Positions 22,201-30,175 of a DNA stretch of 30,175 bases are shown in pieces. Numbering within the stretch: position 1 is the first letter of the stretch; each line of letters starts with the position of its first letter. This DNA comes from Saccoglossus kowalevskii (Eukaryota; Hemichordata; Enteropneusta; Harrimaniidae). The notes beneath the pieces are model-generated. The model ran no database searches. It had not been told where the DNA came from and saw nothing but the letters and a program-made list of their open reading frames with translations. The stretch spans positions 197,945 through 228,119 of the forward strand of contig NW_003139324.1 of assembly GCF_000003605.2 (NCBI RefSeq), read 5' to 3'. The position numbers were made by a program, and so were the translations under genes.

Positions 22201-25200
22201 ATATTAACTCAATATTCCGTTCAAATTGCGCCCCTAACACCGGAGCGCTTTTATGACGTAAACTGAATGGGTAAAACGAAGGCCATCGATGTCGTTTTGA
22301 TCCGTAGTTTACAATCAATAAAGAATTATGCTGAGTGACGAATGACTGTACAACAAAACATGGTGGTTGATTTGAAAGACATTGCTTTCACTCATATACG
22401 TCAATTTGACGTCATAGAAGCGCTACTCCACTAGAGGGCGCAACCACAGATAACAATTGTCTGTTATCTGTGGCGGGAAGTAATATGTTACTCGTAACTC
22501 CATATTGAATTTGGAAAGGATTGTGGGATAGAGGGGAGAGGGACTCGCATCTTATCCATAGAATCCTATGTTAAAAACAGCTTTTAGCTCTCCTGTTTTC
22601 AAGCAACGTGTTAAAAATTATGGTTATATTGTTGGACTTCCCAGTAATTTCACTGAGAAGATTGTTTTAAAGATTTTTTAGATTTTTTACAGTTTTTGGC
22701 AGCAAGCTATCTAACTGAAAACATCGATCTATCTTGCCTTGTTCAGATACAGAAAGCTGCCTAGTACTATGCAAATCAGATACGGACAAATGCCTAGTAA
22801 TATGCAAATCAGATACAGACAATTGCCCAGTACTATGCAAATCAGATACAGACAATACCTAGTACTATGTAAATCAGATACAGGCAAATGCCCATTACTA
22901 TGCAAATCAGATACAGGCAAATGCCTAGTACTATGCAAATCAGATACAGGCAAATGCCTAGTACTATGCAAATCAGATACAGACAAATGCCTAGTACTAT
23001 GCAAATCACATACAGGCAAATGCCTAGTACTATGCAAATCAGATACAGACAAATGCCTAGTACTGTGCAAATCAGATACAGAAAGCTACCTGGTACTACG
23101 CAAATCAGAAACGCAATACATAAAATTTGATTGCGTTTAAACCAGATTTCAACCCATAACTACAACAATAAAATTCATACTATTGTGATAGGTATTTTTG
23201 ATGGTTAAAAACCTTTCACTTAGGTAAGCGGGATTCGGTCGTTTCCACGCTAGGCTGTCAAAAGACACACACAAGCTTCGTTCATGTTCCCAAACGATTC
23301 TCTCCCAAGTCCCTGGTTTTCACCCGAGACAGCATTAAATCACTCTTTATTTCTTGTCACTCCTTAACCAATTACAATCAGTATAAGAGACTCCAAGGCC
23401 TTGCCTTCCAACAAACAACCAATCACATGAAAGTTTTACACATCATAATCAATTAATTACTCGTCAAACTATCTAGTAAAACACTACTATATATTGTCAA
23501 CACTAACTAATATTGATGGGGTAATAGTCTCGCACTAACATTCCACAAAGATACCGCCTTAGTTAGAATCGCAAACAAAATTGGTTTAGGATTACAGCTA
23601 CTGTATTGTATCTTAAAAACTGCAGAGTCATAAGATGTTTTTGGTTGATTTCGACCAGCTCGCCATCTGGTCTTGTCATTAACCTTTATCAGTATATGTT
23701 ATGGCAACCACTGTCAAACTGACTGAAATATAAATCATGACACTATAAAAGACAAAATAATTCTGACATTTTAACAGCTAAGTGTTATGTCTATACTATG
23801 TAGGGCAGACCATGTCGTGTCATACCATTAACTATATAGAGACAACAATATTAACGACGTATGGGTGCGATAGCAATTTATTATTATAAGTTAAAAAAAG
23901 ACAGGTTTAAGAATAATTGAGCTGACACCTTTGATGCGTGTTCAGTTTGGGGATTCAAGTTATTGAGAAAGTGTTATTTTTCCAAAGTTCCAGTCTAAGA
24001 CAGTACCATTGTTTATTTTCGACCCTGACCACTTGTGTAGCTGTATCAGGCTAAAATGCCGCCCACAGTAACTTAGGAACACGAGCGAATCCGATTAATG
24101 TCATCCACAGAAGTGCATGGTGAGCTTGGGCGATTCCGATTAATTCTGCCCTGCCATCAGTCAGTTCACAACACGAGCGAATCCGGTTATGAACTGTCTA
24201 TAGTAAGTTTGGCACACAAGCGAATTCGATTAAATTAAGAAAACGAGCGAATCCGATCATTACCATTCTCAGACAGTTCGGCACAGGAGCGATTACGGAA
24301 TCTGATTATTGCTGCGCTGATGCTGCCAACAGTAACTTCGGAACACGAACGAGCCCAACTGATTTCGCCCACAATAAGTTCGGAATACGAGCGAATCCGA
24401 TTAGTGTCGCCCAGTGATTTCGGAACACGAGCGAATCCGGCGCATGTTCATGCCTTCGAATACATCGCATAATCGTCTAAGTACAAATAAAGTAACCTCT
24501 AAGAGTGCAACTTAAGGATACGAGTCATCACTAAAAGTTCTGTTATATGGTGTCTATATGCCATAACACGTAGATATCGACAATAGACTTTATAATATAA
24601 CCGGGATCTTTGTTATCTCTAAAATATATCCAAAATTAACGTGGACAAATCAACAGCCGTTTTTTTTTCAGTCAAGGCAGTTTTGCTAATTTTATTTGAA
24701 CGGCTGAATGGTTTAATTGTACGTGATCAGCTGTCTCTCATAAATATATTCTGTAAACTGAGCACTACACGTTGAAATAAGTGTACATAGCAATGTCCGA
24801 GTATTGACAATTGTTGGGTTTTAAAGAGAGGAAAAATAATTGCGCGATGAGAAATGACACACATCCACCAATGGTATAATTATCTAAACAATTGAAATAT
24901 AGATAATCACAACATTACAGTCTTATGTAATTAAATAGTCTATTAGATGTTTGGAGAATCTATGGGTTTAAAACTAATTTCTTGTTCAATAAATTGTTTA
25001 TTTTTTTTACTGTTCGTTGTTTTTTAATGTACAACTGAAGACACGGATAAGACATGCAATACACTTACCATGGTCTGCATGTTGGAGGCCGGTGGCTCAA
25101 CCTGCCTTCTCAACTCATTGTGGCGATCAACGATCATCTGTATCTCATCGTCAGAGAATGGATGCCTTGACAGAATAGTTTGTCTTCGATCGCGAAGTAT

Positions 25201-25290
25201 CGTCTTTGAATCGGAATCCATTCCGGCTACACACAGCTGGAATAGTAGCGAAACTGACGCAATGAATATGAAAATCCGTGGTCCGGCCAT
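13146..25290 (-). CDS. CAP-superfamily secreted protein with EGF-like, ShKT and probable GPI-anchor modules (12 coding exons)
   Basis: Twelve exons join in frame with GT/AG borders: 25290-25069, 22132-21999, 21815-21722, 21439-21342, 18845-18757, 18501-18460, 18351-18262, 16088-15978, 15124-14999, 14735-14643, 13462-13409, 13252-13146. They total 1260 nt (419 residues plus stop). Order: signal peptide (1-23), CAP/SCP domain (about 50-183), Cys-rich hinge (184-226), EGF-like (227-256), ShKT (258-294), EGF-like (305-336), Thr/Lys/Glu/Val linker (337-390), hydrophobic C-terminus. CAP proteins (CRISP, GLIPR, PI16) are mostly secreted; some, such as GLIPR1L1, are GPI-anchored. The ATG at 25290 has a strong Kozak context. 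The CAP signature GHYTQVV is present, but its following Trp is Ser and the GEN Glu is Gln. Introns before exons 6-12 are all phase 1. The ShKT module lacks the Lys-Tyr pair of channel-blocking ShK peptides. The assembly gap at 19261-20032 falls in intron 4, where the reading frame continues cleanly from NYGPA to GNYR. Biological role is unknown. Confidence 0.9.
13409..13462 (-). CDS. CAP gene exon 11: linker
   Basis: A 54-nt phase 1-1 exon, residues 367-384. Polar ETHDKTTKAQEKL continues the stalk. Acceptor TGCCTTAAAG is modest, donor GTAAGT is strong. Phase agreement on both sides supports it. Confidence 0.75.
13463..14642 (-). other. CAP gene intron 10 (1180 bp)
   Basis: A 10-bp G-run lies at 13799-13808. 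A GC-richer patch near 14415-14615 is open on both strands for 30-70 codons but has no recognised domain. No needed exon is missing here. Confidence 0.7.
14643..14735 (-). CDS. CAP gene exon 10: linker
   Basis: A 93-nt phase 1-1 exon, residues 336-366. Thr/Val/Glu/Lys-rich and free of Cys (NPVTTPVMVEITEH...), likely an extended stalk. Acceptor ATAACAG, donor GTAAGT. Confidence 0.8.
14999..15124 (-). CDS. CAP gene exon 9: EGF-like module 2
   Basis: A 126-nt phase 1-1 exon, residues 294-335. An acidic GEEEQ run is followed by CCGGKICQNEGNLD and CTKDFTGDLC, an EGF-like fold with seven Cys. Donor GTGAGA. Confidence 0.9.
15125..15977 (-). other. CAP gene intron 8 (853 bp)
   Basis: AT-rich; nothing recognised. 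Confidence 0.7.
15978..16088 (-). CDS. CAP gene exon 8: ShKT module
   Basis: A 111-nt phase 1-1 exon, residues 257-293. Six Cys (259, 266, 275, 286, 290, 293) in ShKT spacing, with CSDTSRHC at the start and CPLMCGLC at the end. Donor GTAAGT. Confidence 0.92.
16727..16769. repeat. 14-bp tandem repeat, about three copies
   Basis: Consecutive copies of TGCCTGTGGTATCT with small changes (TATGG/TGTGG, TGCC/TTCC). Confidence 0.75.
17867..17893. repeat. (AAT)n microsatellite
   Basis: About nine AAT units in intron 7 of the CAP gene. Confidence 0.9.
18262..18351 (-). CDS. CAP gene exon 7: EGF-like module 1
   Basis: A 90-nt phase 1-1 exon, residues 227-256, with Cys at 228, 232, 235, 242, 244, 246 and 255 and the EGF ending CADGWTGITC. 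The donor GTGAAC is weak; a near-copy of this donor region occurs 32 bp downstream. Confidence 0.9.
18460..18501 (-). CDS. CAP gene exon 6: short hinge exon
   Basis: A 42-nt phase 1-1 exon, residues 213-226, with two Cys (PDCQHHDEPFSTC). Acceptor CATTTGCAG, donor GTGAGT. Confidence 0.85.
18757..18845 (-). CDS. CAP gene exon 5: Cys-rich hinge
   Basis: Residues 183-212. GNYRNTAPYISGVACSACP is the segment that follows CAP2 in many CAP proteins. Entry phase 2 matches exon 4 across the gap-containing intron. Donor GTAAGT, exit phase 1. Confidence 0.92.
19261..20032. other. Assembly gap, 772 N
   Basis: A run of N, so any frame that spans it is meaningless. It lies wholly within intron 4 of the CAP gene, because exon 4 (ends GC) and exon 5 (starts G) rebuild the conserved CAP2-hinge junction without it. 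Confidence 1.
20190..20219. repeat. (CAA)n microsatellite
   Basis: About ten CAA units (purely CAACAA...) just right of the gap. Confidence 0.9.
21342..21439 (-). CDS. CAP gene exon 4: end of CAP domain
   Basis: Residues 151-183 (last codon split). VVSGRSKEVGCGVAEC is the CAP1 continuation with Ser in place of the usual Trp, and VVCNYGP is the CAP2 motif. Donor GTAAGT, exit phase 2. Confidence 0.93.
21722..21815 (-). CDS. CAP gene exon 3: CAP domain with GHYTQ
   Basis: Residues 120-150. It includes WFAEKEFYNF with the tetrad Glu130, an N-glycosylation sequon NIT (138-140), and the CAP1 motif start CGHYTQ with His147. Acceptor TTTTCAG, donor GTAAGA, exit phase 0. Confidence 0.93.
21999..22132 (-). 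CDS. CAP gene exon 2: CAP domain
   Basis: Residues 75-119. MWHEELANMAQTWAERC is the conserved CAP helix. His95 (WEHG) is the first tetrad His. GQNM at 109-112 stands where the family has GEN. Acceptor TTTTTAATCAG, donor GTAAGA, exit phase 2. Confidence 0.92.
22407..22473. promoter_or_regulatory. CRE, CTCF-like site and perfect 12-bp hairpin in 67 bp
   Basis: TGACGTCA (22407-22414) is a perfect CRE. CCACTAGAGGGCGC (22428-22441) fits the CTCF core CCASYAGRKGGCRS at every position. CCACAGATAACA (22444-22455) and TGTTATCTGTGG (22462-22473) form a perfect 12-bp stem with a 6-nt loop; each arm holds a GATA word (AGATAA). Site presence is seen; function is inferred. Confidence 0.45.
22741..23110. 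repeat. 33-bp tandem array, 11 units, each with an octamer ATGCAAAT
   Basis: Octamer positions are 22769, 22802, 22835, 22867, 22900, 22933, 22966, 22999, 23032, 23065 and 23098: a 33-bp period with a single 32-bp step. Eight units carry the exact POU/Oct octamer ATGCAAAT; units 4, 10 and 11 differ by one base (ATGTAAAT, GTGCAAAT, ACGCAAAT). Each unit also has ATCAGATACAG and, in most, GCAAATGCCTAGTACT. Because 33 is a multiple of 3, several frames on both strands are open as 11-residue repeats; these are by-products. Confidence 0.95.
24060..24445. repeat. Degenerate array of ACGAGCGAATCCGATTA units
   Basis: The word ACACGAGCGAATCCGATTA or a variant appears about nine times (near 24078, 24127, 24171, 24216, 24240, 24280, 24342, 24384, 24425) at irregular spacing of roughly 25-60 bp. 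Many copies are preceded by AGTAAGTTCGGA. It is older or less homogenised than the octamer array in the same intron. Confidence 0.8.
25069..25290 (-). CDS. CAP gene exon 1: signal peptide and start of CAP domain
   Basis: Residues 1-74. It starts MAGPRIFIFI with a hydrophobic core through LCVAG, then a charged propeptide-like stretch with RDRR, then the CAP start HNELRR. The exon ends in phase 0 at ATG|GTAAGT. GTG-initiated frames 12 nt upstream are not needed. Confidence 0.9.
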
Positions 25291-25326
25291 CGTCTTGGAC
25301 ACCGATGTTCTCGGATAGTTTTAAAA

Positions 25327-25425
25327 CCTGTGAATGAAGTAGAAGTTATGTCTTGAAGGCGTTTAGTGATGTGGAAAACTGTGCGGTATTCATGTCTGCA
25401 GCTGGTTTATATATATAAATATACC
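25327..25425 (-). promoter_or_regulatory. 5' end of CAP gene: TATA-like promoter or 5' UTR splice acceptor
   Basis: Two readings are possible. A TATA-like TATATATATAAA lies at about 25420-25407 on the minus strand, about 120 bp before the ATG. Alternatively TTCTACTTCATTCACAG, ending near 25328, is a good 3' splice site 37 bp before the ATG, which would make an upstream 5' UTR exon necessary. The sequence alone does not decide. Confidence 0.35.
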
Positions 25426-26661
25426 ATGTGTCGTAGAAATGATGGATGGTGCCTGACATCTCGACGTCGTAAATAAATAAATAACTACGTTCACACGTAG
25501 TCGTTAGATTAGACCCAAACACGACCATAATGCATAATGAATAATATGTCCAAAACAAAATTTGTTTATTACATTGGTCGTTGTTACTGTGAACGAATAA
25601 TCAACCCAAACAAGCGATAGAGCTCACTGCCATTTGCAAACACAGCATCAATAGTTTGATAGTTCAAATGTAAGTTTACAATGGTGTAACTGATATAGTA
25701 ATAATATAATACGACATTTTCACATATGGGAAACTTGATACCATAATCACCCGGGTGTCATGTGATTTACTAACAGGAATGACAATCAGAGAGAGTTGTT
25801 GAGTGACACGTCTGGAATGGTTTGCATTTTTAGACAGATTAATTTGGGGCGTTTCCTACCAAAGACTTCTCATTTCATTGTTTAAGACTTAGATGAATGT
25901 ACGTCTCCAATTTGATCAGATGTCATACAGGCTCCATTTTTTTATAATTTTTTTTATTTATGTATTTTTTATTGCTATTTTTGTTTATTTAGAATATAGT
26001 TTGGTTTTACTTCATATATCGTATCTCGGTCGCCGTAACTACATCCGACTCAATGAAATTGAAAGTTTCGAGCAAATCACGCGTAAGAGTCAGCCAATCA
26101 GAGCACGGGTTACAAGTCCTCACAAAGTAACAAGAAGAGAAACAACAAACAACCTGAGGCACTCACCGATAACTCATCTAGCGGCGATGATCGTGTACCA
26201 ACTACAACAAGTACTTTCATTCGTTGTCTAATCTAACATGCAAGTAATTTTCGTTGAATATTTTCCAACCGGTATTTTTTGTGTGTGTAGGCTTAGGTTG
26301 AACGAGATACTCACCAAAAGCAGACACACGATTGCGGTTTCAGTTTCGTTAAAGATGTTTTGCTCGTGGGTATCACATTCTCATTTGTTATTTGATAAAT
26401 AATACTAGGTATCTCCTTGTTCTTCTAAAACTCAACTAATACAAAAAGTTTATGAAATTGTTTATTTTTGATGGTCTAAACTCTTGTTAATTGAATAAAT
26501 ATTTATTCCCTGTGATAAAAGATGCGTTTCTGCATTAATAACATCTTCCATCGTCCGAATCGCACAGTTTCGCTAAAGCTGGTCATTCATAACCGGCCAA
26601 CGAACCTGTGCGTGGTCGTGTTAGGAAAAGCTGTATTTCACTGTAGCTAAATTGAGTCATT

Positions 26662-26697
26662 TGATTGGGCGCGCCAAAGAGCTGGCGCCAGCAATCA
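26662..26697. promoter_or_regulatory. Palindromic E2F/CCAAT-like block
   Basis: TGATTGGGCGCGCCA, a 6-nt loop, then TGGCGCCAGCAATCA form an imperfect stem (12 of 15 paired). It contains GGCGCGCCAAA, the complement of the E2F consensus TTTGGCGCGCC, and ATTGG (a CCAAT box in reverse). It looks promoter-like, but no gene is recognised on either side. Confidence 0.3.
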
Positions 26698-28371
26698 GAG
26701 TTGCTGTATCATAAATGTGAAGAACGGAGAGCCCATCACAGATTAAAAAAATAGTGGCGTGTAGGCTTCATGCTGATTCACCGAGAGTCAAGAACAGAAA
26801 GTCTATATTTGTTGACACGTTTCGAAAATTTATTATTCCAACGTTGAAAATTGTTTGTGGGAATGTCTAAATATTTGTGCAAACTGTGTTTTAGTAAACT
26901 GACGAAACTGATAACATATCGCCTTGCCAGATTCGGTCTTCATTGCAACATAGTCTAAGGACTGTGTTTTTGAACAAACACGTCTTTCCCTCAGATACAG
27001 CGCTTTCTTTTGATGATCAGTAAGTTCGTTCAGAGAAAAATTTGTTTATTTGATTCCGCCATTTTAATATCACAAAGTAAGGCCAAAACAATTGTTTTGT
27101 TGCTATCAGTTTTTTTTAATTGGCCCAAATATTAAAAAACAATTTAAACAGTAAAAAAGTTTTTCCTCTAAAAATTAACGATCCCGGACCGTTGTTTGAT
27201 CCCCAGGGTCCCCAGGGGGAGATAAGTGGTGACTTTAAACCTCGGGTTGATTTGTATTTCTCTGAAAAAAAAATCCGACCGACCGACCAAATTTTTCAAT
27301 TTTCCGACTTGAGGGCAACATGAGTTTTTTGGTTTTTTTTTGGCATAATGCGCAGTTTCTTTCGTGAGTTCTGATTGGGTGATGCAAATGAGCCGAAATG
27401 AATCTTATAATCGTTTGAGGGCGTGCGACATACAGTAAATTGTAGTGAAATCTGCCAAGGGTTAAATGTTGAGGCTTCGACCGAATAAATAGTCCTTGGC
27501 TGGCGAAGATGAACATCTTCATGTGTTCTCAACAGTTTAAATAGATTGTTCTGCATGTGTGCATGTCTTTGCCATGAAATGCAAGATTAAAATACCAGTC
27601 CAATAAATGTAATGAATTGTAGACGATCAAAAATCACGATCCCAACTCCTGATACTGAACTGCAGAATTTCTCAGGTTCCAAGCTGTATACTGTCAATGT
27701 ATTCATTTGATGCAAGTTTTATATATGTATTTTAACATTTAGAAGTATTAATATTATATTGCACAATGACAGAGCGACATAAGAATCATTACTCTACCTG
27801 GTGATTGCAAGTGACTATAATGAATTCATGTTCTCCAATTTGCAATCAGAACTAGACATAATATCAGTTGCTGTCAGTACAAGAACCAATTTCTGTGTAA
27901 GTGGCATAGTTCTTCAGAATGTAAGAAGTATTCTCTTCGCACTGTCTTGTGTCTGTTGTTTATCTTGTCACCCAATCCTAGAAAGTATTACATAATTCTT
28001 TACAATTAATTAATGCCAGTAAAAGAAGTGACTAAATTAAGCTATGTAAAAGACAAAGAAGAAAAGAAAATCTGCATCAACAGGTGTTTTGAATGCTGCA
28101 TTGTTGTTACCATTCAGTGCATTCTTGTATTAAATAAATCCATTTCATTGCATTTGAAATCAATAATCACTACCTTTAGTTTTCCCAAAAGATTATCGCG
28201 AAATGTACATAAATGAAGTGGATGATTGGAATTCAAGAGTAATTTGATGACATAATCATACATTCAAATAATGTTGTAAAGTAATTGTGTTTGCATGACT
28301 TAGAAGCATCTTAGAATGTGTTGTGTTCGTTGTATCAGAAACTAACATTTCAAGTCGAGGGAACAGCTTAC

Positions 28372-28452
28372 CTGGTCTTACAAAATGAACTCAGAGGCTG
28401 ACCAAATCCAGTTGGTAAGATAGCAAGAACGTTTATACGATTATCGTTTATA
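28372..28452 (-). other. Possible non-coding first exon with TATAAA boxes and strong donor
   Basis: On the minus strand TATAAACG occurs twice (TATAAA at 28452-28447 and 28437-28432). They are followed by about 60 bp and then ACCAG|GTAAGC at 28372/28371. This could be a short 5' UTR exon of the CAP gene splicing to the acceptor near 25328. It is only a suggestion from signals. Confidence 0.2.
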
Positions 28453-29778
28453 CACCTAAAATAAATACTGGTATACGAAGTGCATAACTGCATAACGAAT
28501 ACAATAAATTGAATACATAAACATTTTTACAATCAAATTCATTGATCAATCATTCATTTGTTATTGTACTTCATAACGTACAAATTTCGAAATCTTTATT
28601 TTTATTAACATTTTCAGAAGTAATTACCGAATAAATAAAAAAAATCGTTATTAATTTCCACAAATAACAATAGCAAAATATGAAAATAAAAAAATATAAA
28701 AATAAAAAAAATACATAGGATTTTAATCAGATTGGTGCGTTTCTTAGTAGCAGATCGATTTTGTCACTTATGACCGTTCAGTGAAAATCAATTACGACTT
28801 TCACTGTCCAAGTTTGAAATAATCACCGAAATACGATTTTGTATTTATTATGTTGTTGAAATACAGCTTTAAAACGTCGGCGAAACCTGAAAAACTCGCC
28901 TCAACATTCCTGTGAGACATAAACAAAACCCATAACCATCGAACATTTCGCTATTAAACCATAATAGAAATGGCAAGAAAATGGCAAATGGAGCATGTGT
29001 TTCTTTTGGTTTACATATGTGTAAAAGTTTTTTCGACCTTGCTTGCTTTTATTATAGCTTACTTCCATATACCCACCATTTTGGGTCAACCATAAATGCC
29101 AAGAAGATTGAACACATAACAAGACGGAGTGACGTAAGCAAGGTATTCATCATACTTTAATTTTAATGAGCGTTAAATATTTACAAATAATAATCACATA
29201 TTAAGTATAGTTAATCTCATGAGTTGAAGTGCGTTTACAAATGTAAATACCATAGTTTTTTGTCAGAATCTCGTAAGCACGCCCGGCCGGCTTCGACCGC
29301 ACGACAACGAGATGCGAAATTCAGCAATCAGTTGCATTGCCAGCGCTGGACGTATGTTTAACCAACGGCCAGAATAATGGATCTTATGACCAAGACTGTC
29401 CCAGTGTACCTTGCTATATATCAGCAGTGTGATGCACGTCCGTCGACTATTATTAATAAAGAAACATCTGTTCCGAAGAGAGTGCTTCAAGTCTCTAACA
29501 CAAAAGACCCGAGAACAATGAAGATGGAATTACATATCTGCATGATTGTTTTAGAGCAGCCATAAAACCAAACCCCAGTTGACGACAATTAGAAATCGTG
29601 CACCTTATTCAACACTTGAACGTGGATATCACGTTACCCAAAATAGGTTTCCGGGATAAGGGTTCATTTTTCGATGTTTTTTACTCTCGAGAATAATTCG
29701 CTAGAGGGCGAGGTGTACCAAATACACACTGATCTACGGGTGCGGCCAAGGATCCAAGCCTCGAGGACACGGCTAATT

Positions 29779-30175
29779 GTAATAATAATCATCTTTATTG
29801 TTATCGTATCCTCTATGGGACTTTGACTGAAGAATACAATAAAGGTATAGCAATGAAAAAAAAAATTAAATGAGATTAAAAGAGTATAAAACAAAGGTAT
29901 TAATAAAATATAATAAATGAAAGTAAATGTTTTTATTCATTTTGAGGCAGCTGGTAGTACTTTTTTCAGGTTGTTCTCCCTGATTTTAAAACAATCATCT
30001 ATGTACTTAGCAATTTGAGGAGCAAATTTTTTACTACCATTGTTTAGTATTGCAACTATTTTTTCTTTGTCAGGAAGTTTTGGAGGTAGCATCAAATTTT
30101 TTAGAAGCTCATTTCTTTCTTTTTTATAGAGACCGCATTTAAGAAGGAAGTGCTCTTCATTTTCTATTTCGTTTA
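29779..30175 (-). mobile_element. Non-LTR retrotransposon 3' end
   Basis: The minus strand carries the C-terminus of a LINE reverse-transcriptase ORF, a short 3' UTR and an AATAAAGATGATTATTATTAC tail (to about 29779), the usual form of LINE 3' ends with short TTA repeats. The 5' part lies outside the window. The clade is not determined. Confidence 0.75.
29937..30175 (-). CDS. Reverse transcriptase C-terminus (non-LTR retrotransposon), partial
   Basis: About 78 residues up to the TGA at 29939-29937. ENEEHFLLKCGLYKKERNEL matches the conserved E-x-x-HFLL-x-C-x-x-Y-x-x-x-R segment (zf-RVT region) found after the RT domain of many LINE elements. The rest is Lys-rich. The frame is intact in the visible part, so the copy may be fairly young. 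It runs off the right edge. Confidence 0.75.
   Translation of the reverse strand, partial: NEIENEEHFLLKCGLYKKERNELLKNLMLPPKLPDKEKIVAILNNGSKKFAPQIAKYIDDCFKIRENNLKKVLPAASK

Larger units (their letters stand above)
22133..25068 (-). other. CAP gene intron 1 (2936 bp)
   Basis: Large first intron with a cluster of a CRE, a CTCF-like site and a perfect hairpin near its 3' end, plus two tandem arrays (listed separately). First introns often carry enhancers. No coding sequence. Confidence 0.75.
25426..29778. other. Region without a recognised gene
   Basis: About 4.3 kb of AT-rich sequence. It holds a palindromic E2F/CCAAT-like block (26662-26697), a strong minus-strand splice donor with TATAAA boxes upstream (28372-28452), and unassigned short ORFs. 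No known protein family is recognised in any frame. Confidence 0.55.

Noticed and set aside
22667-23140. Open frames of 60-133 codons on both strands
   Set aside because: By-products of the 33-bp tandem array, whose unit length is a multiple of three.
25893-26231. 112-codon plus-strand frame with a hydrophobic start
   Set aside because: The hydrophobicity comes from T-rich DNA; there is no conserved motif or promoter tied to it.
27120-27323. 67-codon plus-strand frame with PGPLFDPQGPQGE
   Set aside because: Low-complexity repeats (CCCCAGGG and CCGACCGACC) produce the text; no known family.

Overview
The window looks like a piece of an invertebrate animal nuclear genome. It is AT-rich, its genes are split by GT-AG introns, and it carries many transposon remnants. 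Protein-coding signal fills only a small part. The gene families point to a metazoan: a Klotho/lactase-type glycosidase, CNOT10, and a CAP protein with ShKT and EGF-like modules. A marine invertebrate (non-vertebrate deuterostome or lophotrochozoan) is my guess, but the sequence does not settle the species.

Layout. (1) 1-2960, plus strand: the last intron, last exon and 3' UTR of a glycoside hydrolase family 1 gene. The exon carries about 65 residues of the GH1 fold and then an unusual Pro/Gln/Asn-rich tail of about 320 residues. The intron holds an inverted-repeat element at the window edge and a 348-bp MITE with a perfect 9-bp target duplication. (2) 2966-6840: no recognised gene, but a 73-bp tandem duplication, a TA-flanked mariner-like MITE and one exon-like GC-richer island. 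(3) 6840-7660, plus strand: a promoter-like segment (NRF1 and YY1 type sites) and the first coding exon of CNOT10, a CCR4-NOT subunit. No later CNOT10 exon is visible. (4) 7661-13145: mostly repeats, including a 2.5-kb foldback transposon with a perfect 9-bp target duplication and a 1.3-kb family of roughly 150-170-bp monomers. (5) 13146-25290, minus strand: a complete CAP-superfamily gene. I could join 12 coding exons with matching GT/AG sites and phases into one 419-codon reading frame: signal peptide, CAP domain, Cys-rich hinge, EGF-like, ShKT, second EGF-like, Thr/Lys/Glu-rich linker, and a hydrophobic C-terminus that looks like a GPI signal. A 772-bp assembly gap (19261-20032) lies inside an intron and breaks no coding. 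Intron 1 holds two tandem arrays; one repeats the octamer ATGCAAAT every 33 bp. (6) 25291-30175: no gene except the 3' end of a non-LTR retrotransposon on the minus strand at the right edge.

The three host genes are unrelated in function and there is no operon-like logic. The points most worth following are the disordered repeat tail on the GH1 enzyme, the modular CAP protein with an altered CAP tetrad, the two elements with 9-bp target duplications and related GGG(C/T)AAGG ends, and the octamer array.
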